Shown here: positions 1 to 9,124 of the stretch, one piece after another
Layout of the letters: each line of letters opens with the position of its first letter
Numbering within the stretch: position 1 is the first letter of the stretch
Source: Marinobacter nauticus
GTDB lineage: Bacteria > Pseudomonadota > Gammaproteobacteria > Pseudomonadales > Oleiphilaceae
Assembly: GCF_003634635.1 (NCBI RefSeq)
Contig: NZ_RBJB01000007.1
Coordinates: 1-64,000 of the forward strand
Reading direction: 5' to 3'
DNA length: 64,000 nucleotides
The notes under the pieces: model-generated
Databases searched by the model: none
Told to the model about the DNA's origin: nothing
Seen by the model: only the letters and a program-made list of their open reading frames with translations
Translations under genes and position numbers: made by a program

Positions 1-645
1 AAGACCAAAACCCACAAGGGCGAGGGCAGCAACGAACTGCGCTTTGAAGACGAAGCGGGCGAAGAGCAGATCTACGTGCACGCCCAGAAAGACCTGGACC
101 TGATGACGGAAAACAACCGTACCGAAGTCATCAGGAACGACAGCTACCTGACGGTGGAGAACCACCAGTTCAGCCACATCAAAGCGGCGGATCATTGCAC
201 CACCGACGGCGAAAACCGGCTGTCCGTTGGCGCAGACTGCAGTCAGACCGTGGCCGGCACCTACCATCAGAAAACCGCCCGCACCATGGCCTCGGAAGCC
301 GGCACCGAAGTGCATCACAAGGCCGGTGCCAAGGTGGTTCTGGATGCCGGGGCAGAGCTGACAATTTCCGGGGGTGGAAGTTTTATCAAGCTGGACCCCA
401 GCGGCGTGACCTTGAGTGGGCCGGGGATCAAGATCAATTCTGGGGGCAGCCCGGGGAGTGGTTCGGGGCAGGGAGCGGTAATGCCAGGGGTTCCTCAGGT
501 GCTGGAAGCAGAGCCTGCCAAGGTGATTGATCCTGTTGAACTGGCAGAAGTGCCACTGACCAGAGCCCAGTATCAGAACCTGATGACGGATGCGCCGTTC
601 TGTGAAGAGTGCGTCGCCTGCCAGGATGGCGTGTGCAATGTCTGA
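1..645 (+). CDS. vgrG: T6SS spike protein VgrG, C-terminal part (5' end outside window)
   Basis: The frame is open from base 1, so this is the 3' portion of a longer gene (214 residues visible). The visible part has the repetitive polar pattern of the VgrG gp5-like/DUF2345 beta-helix (runs such as DLMTENNRTEVIRND and further short repeats with Asn, Thr and Gly), followed by a Gly/Ser-rich linker and a short acidic tail. VgrG trimers form the tip of the type VI secretion needle and carry effectors. The last residues contain four cysteines (EECVACQDGVC), an unusual tail that may contact the cargo adaptor encoded next. The stop overlaps the adaptor start by 8 nt (ATGTCTGA), so translation is probably coupled. 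The call rests on the repeat pattern plus the DUF4123 and Rhs neighbours; the diagnostic N-terminal gp27-like part is not in view. Confidence 0.88.
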   Translation, partial: KTKTHKGEGSNELRFEDEAGEEQIYVHAQKDLDLMTENNRTEVIRNDSYLTVENHQFSHIKAADHCTTDGENRLSVGADCSQTVAGTYHQKTARTMASEAGTEVHHKAGAKVVLDAGAELTISGGGSFIKLDPSGVTLSGPGIKINSGGSPGSGSGQGAVMPGVPQVLEAEPAKVIDPVELAEVPLTRAQYQNLMTDAPFCEECVACQDGVCNV

Positions 646-1423
646 GGCCAAGGGATTCCGGGCGGCACTGGATGCTCTTACGCAACAGCCTGGTGAAACA
701 GGAAGCGCTTACGTCGTCCTCAGTGGCACCAGCGAGTCGAAGCCGGTTCAGAATTTCTTCCGCACCGATGGGCTTACGGCGTTGCCGCTGTTCATGGGAA
801 CACCATACGCAGCGTGGCATGACGTAATGCCGTTCCTTGCGCAAATCAACACGGCCAGTGCATTTATAGATTGGGTTGAAGAGTCCCACAGTGAGGATTG
901 GGGCTGGGGACTGATAAGCCGAGCTCCGTTTGATGATGTGTTCGGCCATATTCGAAGTCTCACCAAGATAACGCTGGCGGATGGGCACGAAGTGTTCTTC
1001 CGCTACTGGGCGGCCCGGTTCTTCGGCCAGATTCTGCACAATCTTGATGAAGCCGGCCGTGCGAACCTGATGGGGCCCATTGAGGCCATTGTTCTGCCCT
1101 CGGGGGAAACCATTTATCATCCCGGTTGTCCCGAAGCAGCCAGCCCGGTGCCGTCGTTTCCCTGGTTCTCGCTGCCATCGGAGGCCCAGAAAAAGGTAGC
1201 GGCTCTGTGCTGGGATCAATTGGTCGGCAATACCATGGCCGTCTTGGCCAAAACCAGGCCATCTCCGTTGAGCCGGTACCCGGAGCCGGTTGCCCGCCGG
1301 AAAGTTGAACGTCACGTGAGGCGGTTATGCCAGAGTAATGTGCCTACCGAGCTGGCGCCATCACAACTTCAATCGATACACCAGGCCCTGATGCAAGAAG
1401 CGTCAATGGGCTCTCGTAGATAA
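638..1423 (+). CDS. DUF4123 T6SS effector adaptor/chaperone (Tap/TEC-like)
   Basis: This 261-residue protein sits between vgrG and the rhs toxin gene, the usual place of DUF4123 adaptors that load an effector onto its cognate VgrG. An N-terminal stretch with AYVVLSGT, a central block with FMGTPYAAWHD and SHSEDWGWGLIS, and FFRYWAARFFGQIL fit the DUF4123 pattern, where an aromatic-rich domain recognises the effector. The ATG at 638 is chosen because it overlaps the vgrG stop and has AGGA about 11 nt upstream. The frame extends upstream to an in-frame codon at 590, but that part would lie inside vgrG. The C-terminal 50 residues are basic and probably a lid. The rhs start follows after 11 nt, so vgrG, adaptor and rhs form one operon. 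Confidence 0.85.
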   Translation: MSEAKGFRAALDALTQQPGETGSAYVVLSGTSESKPVQNFFRTDGLTALPLFMGTPYAAWHDVMPFLAQINTASAFIDWVEESHSEDWGWGLISRAPFDDVFGHIRSLTKITLADGHEVFFRYWAARFFGQILHNLDEAGRANLMGPIEAIVLPSGETIYHPGCPEAASPVPSFPWFSLPSEAQKKVAALCWDQLVGNTMAVLAKTRPSPLSRYPEPVARRKVERHVRRLCQSNVPTELAPSQLQSIHQALMQEASMGSRR

Positions 1424-1434
1424 AGGATGAATCA

Positions 1435-4400
1435 ATGATCGAGTCAAGGACGGCTCTTCGAGAGTCTCAACAGGCGTCTGATGGATTGCCCGACATCAAT
1501 GCGATCACCCGTGAGCTGCGGGAATCGTTGGCCAAGACTTACGAAGATTGGCGCGAAGGCTGGTTTTCATCGATCTTCATGGGGCATGAACAGGTCCTGG
1601 AGGTGAATGGAGAGGCAAGCCGGGAGAGTGTCAGTGATGATGAGGTTGTCTCGGCAACTGTCGCTCCTTGTGAGGAGCAGCGGACAATCAAAATTGCTCA
1701 CTTCCATGAGAACGTATGCAAGACGCCGATTCCCTCCACGCGGTTTCAGATCCAGGAGAACACCGGCTGGATCTTCGATGACTGGGAAACCGTTCACAGC
1801 GGCACCACTGATGTGAATGGTATTGCGGAAGTTCCCGTTGCACCGGGCAAAGAGTATCGGGTGGTTCTGGCGCCGGACGTTTCCAGTGCGGACATGGATG
1901 CGCTGTACCAAACCTACGAGAGCTTTATCGAGCGATGTTGTTCATTGCTTGAAAACACCTGGAATAACGGTGCTCGCCAGGAGTGGGAAAGCTATCTGAG
2001 CATGAGTTCAACTGTTCAGGCTGCGGCCGTCTATGCCCGGTTTCAGGAGGGGATTGCGGACGGATTCACCGCTGTTCTGGACGACATCCGTCGAATCTAC
2101 GATGTGATTTGTGGGTTGCTGGATCACGATTTCAGCAATCTGCCAGACGATCTGCGTGAGCAGATGGAAAACCTTAAAAAGGCCGACGACGCCTATCTCA
2201 AGGCGTGCCTTGTGGCCAATGACGAGGTTTTCCTTTTCCTGGTGATGTACACGGTCAGACAGTACTTCCGTTTGCTGTCTCCCACCCAGGTGGCTGAAGT
2301 CTCCGGGGAGCTGGTTGGCCAGATTCTGTTCGATGTGGTGGTCGGCCTTATCATTACCGGTGGCGCCGGGCTCGCAGCCAAATACGGTGCTCGAATTGGC
2401 AGCAAAGCCGTGGCGGGCGCCATGAATGTCGCGGACAGTGCCCGTGCGAGTAAAAACATCCTTGGGGAGTTTCTGGGGCAGTTTGCCCGAGAGTTCCAGG
2501 ATTTTATGGAGAACATAGGAACCAACCACAGGGCTATCCAGTTGGCTGGCTCTGGCCGTCTTGACTCATCACGTACCCAGCCGGGGGTGGATGTCAGAAA
2601 CCGTAATGCTGTGTATCAGGAAATGGCCGACAACGACCAGGTCGCCAATCTTCAGACATCGGGGCGTGACCACGGAGCAACCAGTGAGGCGGATTCAACG
2701 CCGGTAAGAGACGAGTCTTCACCCTCACAGACCGACCAGGGGCGTGCCACCCAGGATAACGAATCCACCGAAAACGTCGCTGATCCCATCAGCACCGTCA
2801 CCGGTGAGGAAGTACTGGAACTGACGGACGCGCGCCTGGTTGGTGCTCTTCCATTCGAGTTCAAACGGGTATACCGATCCGGTAGCAGCGACCGGCGTCT
2901 GGATATGGGCTATGGCTGGCGCCATAGCCTGAATCACGCCCTGACTTTCGACGATGGTGGCATCACCTGGCATGACCACGAGGGCAAAAACACCCGCCTT
3001 CCGGAATTGGAGAGCGCACCTGTCGGTATCAATTCCCGAGCAGGCATGGCGGCCTGGCGGGACGGCGACGAGGTTGTTGTCTGTGCGGGTGAAAAATCGC
3101 TTCGCTATCACTTTCTCCGGTCGGGAAGCTCGGGCCAGCTTGTTCGGATATCCGATCGATATGGCAACACTCTCAAGGTTGGTTACAACCTGCACGGCCA
3201 GCTTGAACGCCTGAGCAACGACTCGGGCAATGCGCTGGCATTTGATTTCGAGGGTAGCCGCCTCACATCGGTTCGCCTGTTGCGCAGGGAGCTGACCGAT
3301 ACTGGCTACCAGTGGCAGTCACTGCGGACTGAGCGCAGTTACACCTACGACGACAGCGATGACCTGATCGGCGCTGAGGATGCTGAGGGCGGCACTGAGC
3401 GTTATGGCTATGAACACCATATGCTTACTCACCGGCACCTTGCCGGCGGTTACAGCTTCTATCTCGCGTGGGACGAAAACCTGCCAACCGGTCGCTGTGT
3501 TCATCAGTGGGGGGATAGTGCCCAGGTCGATACCCGCTTTGAGTGGGATGATGAAAACCACACCTGTACCGTTAGCTACGTCGACGGTAGCCGGGAAATC
3601 TGGCGTTACGATGGCACCGCACAACTGCAGGAGAAAGTAGACCCGGACGGCGCCAAACACCTGAGTGAATACGACGAACAGGGGCGGTTAAAAGTCTCCA
3701 TCGACCCCATGGGGGGCCGGACAGAATACCAGTACGACAAGAGTGGGCGACTCCAGAGCAAAACTGGCCCGGACGGCCAGCCCATTTTGTTTACCTATCG
3801 AAAGGGGCGCATTGCAGAAATCCATCGCAATGGCCAGACCTGGAAGTTTGATTACACCCGGCACGGTGACCTGGCCCGCGAAGCCGACCCAAAAGGACGA
3901 ATTACCCGGTACACCTACAGCCCTCAGGGCCAGCTCACTCAGGTTGATCTGCCGGACGGTCGCGCTCACAAGTGGGGCTGGAACAGCCAGGGCCAGCTGA
4001 TTGAGGAAACTACTCCCACCGGGGCGTTCTACCAATACCGCTACGATGAGTTTGGCCAGCTTCTGGCCAAGAAGGACGCCCGGGGTGCCATTACCCGATA
4101 CCGATACGATGGCCTTGGACGAGTTATAGAGGAAGTCCTCTCAGGCAACCGGTCTCGTCGTTATCAGTACAATGCCTACAACAAGGTCACCCGTTTCGTT
4201 GATGAGCAAGGGCGGGAAACCCGTTACGAGTATGACAACAACCTTCACCTGCTTACTCGTCGCATCAACCCGGACGGCAGCGAGCTTCGTTACCGTTATG
4301 ATCATCACCGGTTCCTGCTGACTCACATCGAAAATGAGCGGGGTGAAGCCTACCGCATCGACTATTACCCGAACGGGTTGGTCAAACAGGAGACTGCGTT

Positions 4401-6339
4401 TGATGGCCGTCGCACCGCTTACCAGTATGACCTGAATGGCCATCTGACGGAGAAGGCTGAGTACGGCACTTCCAGTGAGGTCCTGCAAACCACCACCTAT
4501 GAGCGGGATGAACTCGGCCAGTTGCTGAAGAAGACACTACCCGATGGCCGCGAGATTCTGTACGGCTATAACGCGGACGGCAAACTGATCGGGGTTGATG
4601 ATGGCCACTGGCCGTTGGCTTTCGAGTACGACGAATTCGGTTTGTTGAAAACCGAACATCAGGGCTGGGCGAGCCTTCGTTATCGTTATGATGAATTTGA
4701 TCGCCTCAACGAAATGGTACTGCCGGACGGCCAGGCGCTGGCTTACCACCGGGACACAGCCGGGTTGTTGTCAGGCATCGACCTGAATGGCCAACCGCTG
4801 ACTCGCCACCGAATGGCGTCCACCGGCGAGGAAGTCGAACGGCAACAGGGTGAGCTGCTGAGTGCCTATGTATATGATGACGAAGGTCGCCTGACCCAGC
4901 ACCGGATTCATCAGGGCCGCCTCAAGGATATCAGCGCCCAGCGCGACTACCAGTATGATCCCAACGGCAACCTCAAAAGCATCCAGGACAGCCGCAAAGG
5001 TCTCAGACAATACGTCTACGACCCGATGGATCGTTTGGTGGGCGTGCGGGGCGATCTCTATGAGCAACTCATACACGACCCGGCTGGCAACCTCCTGGAG
5101 CAAAACCTGGGGGCTTCAAGCGGTCAATCTGCCAATGTGCGCGGTAACCGGCTTACCATGCACGGTGACAGTCACTACGAATACGACGAATTCGGCAACC
5201 TGATTGAGGAACGTCTAGGCAAAGGCCGGAAACTGGTCACCCGGTATACCTACGACTGCGAGCACCGGCTCACGAGCGTCACCACACCGGATGGCAGCAT
5301 CTGGCACTACGAGTACGATGCCTTCGGCCGCCGTATCGCCAAAACCAACGGCCTGACACGAACCGAATTCCTCTGGCAGGGCGATCGCCTGATTGCCGAA
5401 GAAACCGGCGATCAGTACCGCACCTATCTGTACGAACCCGACAGCTTCAAACCCCTGGCGCTGGTAGATGGCCATGGCCCGGAACAAGCCGAAGTCTATT
5501 ATTACCACCTGGACCATTTGGGAACGCCCCAGGAACTGACCAACCAGCAGGGCAAACTCGTGTGGTCGGTGACCTACCGCGCCTACGGGAATGTGGTTCA
5601 GCAGCAAGTCGCAGAAATCGACAACCCGCTCCGGTTCCAGGGCCAGTACCACGACCCGGAAACCGGCCTGCATTACAACCGGCATCGATACTACAACCCG
5701 AATACCGGTCGATTCATTACGCCGGATCCGATTGGTCTTGCGGGCGGGTTGAATAATTATCAGTATGTGCCTAATCCGACGGGGTGGGTGGATCCGTTGG
5801 GGTTGGTGTCAGTAGAAAAAAGTTCACCTGATCAGACTCCCGTTCCACCGAACAAGTATAGTCAGATCGTATCTTCCGTTAACGGGAAGGTGGTGAGTGA
5901 ATATAGCTTATTGGACAATGGACCTTTAAGTGCAAATTCTGTAACTCGAAAAGAATTTCAAGATTCACTGGCTGCGACATTCTCTGGTGGACGCTACGCA
6001 GAAATAGAACTCTTGGATGACCTTGTAGTTCATCGTGCTTGGCATCCCGGTCAATCGCGGGAGTTTGGAGCATTTTGGTCGCTCGAAGAGCCGACGGGAA
6101 GCCTGAAAAGTAGAATTGACTCAGCGTTGCTGCCTGAGTGGGGTGGAATGCGGGATAATCCTCTGCAGAGGCAACAGGCGACAAGATACTCGACCGCGAC
6201 AATACCCAAGGGAACTCGTATATATTTGGGTGAAGTGGGATCGCAGGGAGGTGCCTGGGTCGGCGGTGGAAGTCAGTTATTGGTGAAAGACACTGGTGTC
6301 ATGCCTGAATGGAAAATTGGGGAAGGGTCTTTGCAATGA
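1435..6339 (+). CDS. Rhs-family T6SS polymorphic toxin with C-terminal ADP-ribosyltransferase/NADase-like tip
   Basis: A 1634-residue protein starting at an ATG with AAGGA upstream. Residues 1-430 are a non-repeat N-terminal region with no PAAR motif that I can see and one long hydrophobic segment (about 288-320). A DUF6531-like block starts near residue 450, and tens of YD-type Rhs repeats (YxxDxxGRL pattern) run from about 640 to 1390. The Rhs core ends in the autoproteolysis-type motif DPLGLV at 1453-1458. The last 176 residues are the variable toxin: they are richer in A/T, with R1534 (VHRAW), a GAFWS strand, a PKGTRIYLGE strand and GGGSQ with Q1614. This layout resembles the Arg...Gln arrangement of ADP-ribosyltransferase or TNT-type NAD glycohydrolase toxins; the enzyme class is inference. 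The immunity candidate starts inside the stop codon. Rhs shells normally encapsulate the toxin until delivery by VgrG. Confidence 0.93.
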   Translation: MIESRTALRESQQASDGLPDINAITRELRESLAKTYEDWREGWFSSIFMGHEQVLEVNGEASRESVSDDEVVSATVAPCEEQRTIKIAHFHENVCKTPIPSTRFQIQENTGWIFDDWETVHSGTTDVNGIAEVPVAPGKEYRVVLAPDVSSADMDALYQTYESFIERCCSLLENTWNNGARQEWESYLSMSSTVQAAAVYARFQEGIADGFTAVLDDIRRIYDVICGLLDHDFSNLPDDLREQMENLKKADDAYLKACLVANDEVFLFLVMYTVRQYFRLLSPTQVAEVSGELVGQILFDVVVGLIITGGAGLAAKYGARIGSKAVAGAMNVADSARASKNILGEFLGQFAREFQDFMENIGTNHRAIQLAGSGRLDSSRTQPGVDVRNRNAVYQEMADNDQVANLQTSGRDHGATSEADSTPVRDESSPSQTDQGRATQDNESTENVADPISTVTGEEVLELTDARLVGALPFEFKRVYRSGSSDRRLDMGYGWRHSLNHALTFDDGGITWHDHEGKNTRLPELESAPVGINSRAGMAAWRDGDEVVVCAGEKSLRYHFLRSGSSGQLVRISDRYGNTLKVGYNLHGQLERLSNDSGNALAFDFEGSRLTSVRLLRRELTDTGYQWQSLRTERSYTYDDSDDLIGAEDAEGGTERYGYEHHMLTHRHLAGGYSFYLAWDENLPTGRCVHQWGDSAQVDTRFEWDDENHTCTVSYVDGSREIWRYDGTAQLQEKVDPDGAKHLSEYDEQGRLKVSIDPMGGRTEYQYDKSGRLQSKTGPDGQPILFTYRKGRIAEIHRNGQTWKFDYTRHGDLAREADPKGRITRYTYSPQGQLTQVDLPDGRAHKWGWNSQGQLIEETTPTGAFYQYRYDEFGQLLAKKDARGAITRYRYDGLGRVIEEVLSGNRSRRYQYNAYNKVTRFVDEQGRETRYEYDNNLHLLTRRINPDGSELRYRYDHHRFLLTHIENERGEAYRIDYYPNGLVKQETAFDGRRTAYQYDLNGHLTEKAEYGTSSEVLQTTTYERDELGQLLKKTLPDGREILYGYNADGKLIGVDDGHWPLAFEYDEFGLLKTEHQGWASLRYRYDEFDRLNEMVLPDGQALAYHRDTAGLLSGIDLNGQPLTRHRMASTGEEVERQQGELLSAYVYDDEGRLTQHRIHQGRLKDISAQRDYQYDPNGNLKSIQDSRKGLRQYVYDPMDRLVGVRGDLYEQLIHDPAGNLLEQNLGASSGQSANVRGNRLTMHGDSHYEYDEFGNLIEERLGKGRKLVTRYTYDCEHRLTSVTTPDGSIWHYEYDAFGRRIAKTNGLTRTEFLWQGDRLIAEETGDQYRTYLYEPDSFKPLALVDGHGPEQAEVYYYHLDHLGTPQELTNQQGKLVWSVTYRAYGNVVQQQVAEIDNPLRFQGQYHDPETGLHYNRHRYYNPNTGRFITPDPIGLAGGLNNYQYVPNPTGWVDPLGLVSVEKSSPDQTPVPPNKYSQIVSSVNGKVVSEYSLLDNGPLSANSVTRKEFQDSLAATFSGGRYAEIELLDDLVVHRAWHPGQSREFGAFWSLEEPTGSLKSRIDSALLPEWGGMRDNPLQRQQATRYSTATIPKGTRIYLGEVGSQGGAWVGGGSQLLVKDTGVMPEWKIGEGSLQ

Positions 6340-6590
6340 CAAGCTGCGTTTGTCATCAATATCGAGTGCCGGGTGGTTTCCATGATTTCTCTGAATTCGA
6401 TCAGTTTAATGCTGAAATTAAAAATGTTGATTTTTTTAGAGAAGTCCCGGTATTAAAAACTCTTGGGGGAGTAGGAGGCCTCATGGAAGCTTGGTTTGAG
6501 TGTCAGAGATGCGGCCAGATATGGCGGCTCGTTGAGCCCGATCCACCTTTCAAAGGAATGTGGTCTCAGGTCAACTCTGAGAAAGAGTAA
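6336..6590 (+). CDS. Small zinc-ribbon protein, probable immunity protein for the Rhs toxin
   Basis: An 84-residue protein whose ATG overlaps the rhs TGA (ATGA), so it is translationally coupled to the toxin. This is the classic arrangement for an immunity gene. It contains C4, C6, H7 and a CxxC pair at C56/C59 (ECQRCGQIW), which could bind one zinc ion, followed by a Trp/Pro-rich C-terminus (PDPPFKGMW). No signal peptide or membrane segment is present, so it would act in the cytosol, consistent with a cytosolic NAD-targeting toxin. Base composition is low in GC like the toxin tip, suggesting that both were exchanged as one cassette. I do not recognise a named family with certainty. Immunity function is inferred from position only. 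Confidence 0.72.
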   Translation: MTSCVCHQYRVPGGFHDFSEFDQFNAEIKNVDFFREVPVLKTLGGVGGLMEAWFECQRCGQIWRLVEPDPPFKGMWSQVNSEKE

Positions 6591-6735
6591 GCTGAACAGT
6601 TTAAACATGCTGCTCATTGGGTACGCCTGAGTTTTACCTCGTTGCTTTGGCGTATCAGATCAAACGGGAATACTGGATGCTTCGGCTCTTAGGAGCCATG
6701 GGTGGAATTCGTCATTTAATTCAGGTTGAAAGCAA

Positions 6736-7173
6736 ATGAGCCTGATATATCCCAATAGCAACTGCACATTCAAACCATCTCTGGCGTTCTTTCTCGGTGA
6801 GTTTGATATATATGATAGGGAAGAATCACTTGGGGAGTACCTCAACAGGTTTGATCCCAATGATCGAAAACAGATTCGCTTTCTATTAGAACAGCTCTTT
6901 TTTGATGGGCCGCGGGTTAAGTCTCTTACTGCAGAGCATAAGAAAGTACTTTTTGAGCGTCTCGTGGAGGCGCTGGGAGAGCCGGGTTACGATTTCAAGT
7001 CCGTTTTCGAGCTGAATGAAGACCATTGCTTTTGCCTGCCTTTTGATTGGGAGATAGATAACTACCGCCTATTTTTTGAGGAATTCTATCGTTTGGCGAT
7101 CGATCATTGGGGCGATGAGCTAAGAGCGTTGAATGTCACACTTCCTGAGCTTCAGGAGCTGAATATACCCTGA
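6736..7173 (+). CDS. Unknown acidic protein in the toxin cassette (possible second immunity or orphan protein)
   Basis: A 145-residue soluble protein rich in Phe, Glu, Asp and Leu, predicted largely helical, with no signal peptide and no recognised motif. It lies 145 bp after the zinc-ribbon gene and shares its AT-rich composition, unlike the Rhs core and the housekeeping genes. The start ATG at 6736 is the first in frame and has only a weak ribosome-binding site (GGTTGAAAG). The preceding 145 bp hold a small hairpin (GGCTC/GAGCC at 6684-6697) and no gene. Such orphans downstream of Rhs cassettes are often immunity genes left from earlier toxin tips. That is a possibility here, not shown. Confidence 0.6.
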   Translation: MSLIYPNSNCTFKPSLAFFLGEFDIYDREESLGEYLNRFDPNDRKQIRFLLEQLFFDGPRVKSLTAEHKKVLFERLVEALGEPGYDFKSVFELNEDHCFCLPFDWEIDNYRLFFEEFYRLAIDHWGDELRALNVTLPELQELNIP

Positions 7174-7270
7174 GGATGTTGGGTCAGCTTTACATGAAAA
7201 CTTGTCCGCATTTTGCGGTAACGGGCAAAAACGCCGTGCAGCAATGATCGTATGGTAATTACTGCCCAAC

Positions 7271-7319
7271 TGTTCAAATCGACTTGAACATTGATTTAAA
7301 AAAGAATCCTGAGGGATTC
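7271..7319. repeat. Two adjacent short palindromes upstream of the 7346 gene
   Basis: TGTTCAA (7271-7277) pairs with TTGAACA (7284-7290) around a 6-nt spacer, and GAATCC (7304-7309) pairs with GGATTC (7314-7319) around TGAG. Both lie between 27 and 75 nt before the start codon at 7346. The first could be an operator and the second a weak hairpin in the leader; neither has the T-run of a terminator. The rest of the 172-bp gap shows nothing further. Confidence 0.35.
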
Positions 7320-7345
7320 AAAAATCCAAGGAAAGGAATAAAACG

Positions 7346-8731
7346 ATGAAATTCATTGGTGCGCTGATCTGCGCTCTCATTTTGGCTGTTACCGGCTATT
7401 TCTGGTTCTCTGAAACGCCTCCGGCGATTAACAAGGAAGCCCTGCTGTTTAATCCCCCAGTGGGAGATATCCGATATTTTGCGATCGACCAGACCACAGA
7501 AATTGGGGTGTCTGGCAGAGGTGGGTCGGTTAACAGGATGACGAGCGTTTTGCGCAGCGAAGTGCTTGGTGTGGATGCTGGGTTGGTTGAGCTCCAGTCC
7601 GCCGCTGTGAAAGTTGTGGAACGAGGACGTGGGCGGACACTTGTAGACACCGAGTCGGGCGAGCCACGAAGCAGTGGTGAAAAACTTCTGGTCGATTTTT
7701 TGCGGTCTGGAGTTGTTGAGCAGGTAAGTGTTCATGGCGTGATCAAAGAAAGTACTTACCAGAATCCGGATGCCCTGAAGAGCATTAGTGATCGGCCAGA
7801 AGTCCTGCAGACTCTACTTCTTCGCAGCCTGAGTATTTTTCCTTGGTATCCTGGCCAGTTTCCGAATGAAGATCTGGCGATTGGATTATCGTGGCAGACT
7901 GAGAATCAAGAATGGAGTGGCGCAACCCTTCAGGGAATGCAGTTCGAAGTTACTCGGTTGGATAGTCAGACGGTGACCCTGGAATTTGCACCCGTCGGAG
8001 AGCAAGACCTGCCGGCCGATGAAGATTCAACCCCAAATAGCTTTAGTGCTGCTGGCTACCTCGAACTTGAACGTGCAACAGGCTGGCCGAGGCAGGCTAG
8101 TGTTCAGATCAGTACTGAAGAAGAGCATCAAGGGGTAACCTTTCAGATTACCAGTCACTTGAAGGTCAGGCAGTCAGAGGTTGATCCAGGGCCAGACACC
8201 GACAGACTGATGTCTATGGCGAAAATATCGATGCAGGCTCGCCCCATCGATACCTCGAACACCGTCTTTAATGACTACTTCACACCCCCCTTCAGCCCGG
8301 AACCGGTGGAGACCTCCCTCAATGAGATCCAGCAAACCCTGCTTTGGTTTGGTACGGAACCGGTTGATTACCGCTATGGACGAGCCGTTGGGGTTGAGTC
8401 AAAGCTGAATTCCTCCAATCTTCAAACCGCAACGATTCATCCGGTAAACAGTGTTCGGTTGCTGGATGCTGATGGCGAGCCGGTAGTGGAAAACACAATG
8501 CCGAATCCGGACTTCAGAGTCCTCAAACCTTCGATCGGTGGCAACGCAGCCAGCGCGAGAATGCCCTTCCTTCGTATGGGAATGACCGATGAACAGTTGA
8601 GGTCGATTGATGTGATTGAATTCGATGCTCAAGTAACCGTACCAGACCAAGAGTACTCGGTCCTTCTTGATAAGAAGGATAAGGCGATTGAACTAGAGAA
8701 CGCCGGGCTCAAACTGATTATTGAAGAGTGA
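7346..8731 (+). CDS. Unknown membrane-anchored/exported protein in the T6SS island
   Basis: A 461-residue protein with AAGGAAAG as ribosome-binding site. Residues 4-20 (about GALICALILAVTGYFW) form one hydrophobic segment that could be an uncleaved signal anchor, placing the rest in the periplasm. The mature part is mainly beta-like with many Glu/Gln and no cysteine-based or catalytic motif that I recognise. It is followed after 9 nt by the 8741 gene and then by the two-helix membrane protein at 9108, so the three form a probable operon. Its position beside vgrG/rhs suggests a role linked to T6SS cargo, but no function can be assigned from sequence. Confidence 0.7.
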   Translation: MKFIGALICALILAVTGYFWFSETPPAINKEALLFNPPVGDIRYFAIDQTTEIGVSGRGGSVNRMTSVLRSEVLGVDAGLVELQSAAVKVVERGRGRTLVDTESGEPRSSGEKLLVDFLRSGVVEQVSVHGVIKESTYQNPDALKSISDRPEVLQTLLLRSLSIFPWYPGQFPNEDLAIGLSWQTENQEWSGATLQGMQFEVTRLDSQTVTLEFAPVGEQDLPADEDSTPNSFSAAGYLELERATGWPRQASVQISTEEEHQGVTFQITSHLKVRQSEVDPGPDTDRLMSMAKISMQARPIDTSNTVFNDYFTPPFSPEPVETSLNEIQQTLLWFGTEPVDYRYGRAVGVESKLNSSNLQTATIHPVNSVRLLDADGEPVVENTMPNPDFRVLKPSIGGNAASARMPFLRMGMTDEQLRSIDVIEFDAQVTVPDQEYSVLLDKKDKAIELENAGLKLIIEE

Positions 8732-8740
8732 CGCGATGAA

Positions 8741-9124
8741 ATGGTACGTATTCGGGTATCCGAGACCGGCGGAACACCGCCAGGGGCTCGCCCCATGCTC
8801 ATGGGCTATCCCGTCGACGAATCGGGAGAGCCGGTAGCTCAGTTTGGTCTGCGCATGACCCATTCCGCTTTCGACTCCGTTCTGGGTGCCATGAAGAACC
8901 CGCCCCGCGGCGCAAAAGCGATGGCAGCTGAACTGATTCAGGGGCTTGAAGTAATGCCTCCCCACGAGAGAAACGGCGATTTTATCTTTGAGTTCAGTCG
9001 CACATCAGCTCCTTTGCCAGACCGGTTCAGATTCAATTACATGAGCACTCGCACCAAAGATATGACATTCATTGCGCCGGCAGCCAGAAAAAACACGGTT
9101 GGTGACGATGTCGAGAGCAGTTGA
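8741..9124 (+). CDS. Unknown 127-residue soluble protein in the T6SS island
   Basis: A short protein with no signal peptide, opening with MVRIRVSETGGTPPGARP and containing PPRGAKAMAAELIQGLE and a C-terminal FRFNYMSTRTKDMTF stretch. I do not recognise a family. It starts 9 nt after the stop of the 7346 gene and its end overlaps the next gene's start by 17 nt, so the three are probably co-translated. Another ATG at 8736 is out of frame and gives only about 33 residues, so 8741 is preferred. Confidence 0.62.
   Translation: MVRIRVSETGGTPPGARPMLMGYPVDESGEPVAQFGLRMTHSAFDSVLGAMKNPPRGAKAMAAELIQGLEVMPPHERNGDFIFEFSRTSAPLPDRFRFNYMSTRTKDMTFIAPAARKNTVGDDVESS

Noticed and set aside
3700..5300. Repeated YD-type units as possible tandem DNA repeat
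   Set aside because: The repeats are protein-level Rhs units with diverged DNA, not a satellite or CRISPR.
8736..8840. Alternative ATG in another frame before the 127-aa gene
   Set aside because: Gives only about 33 residues and no features.
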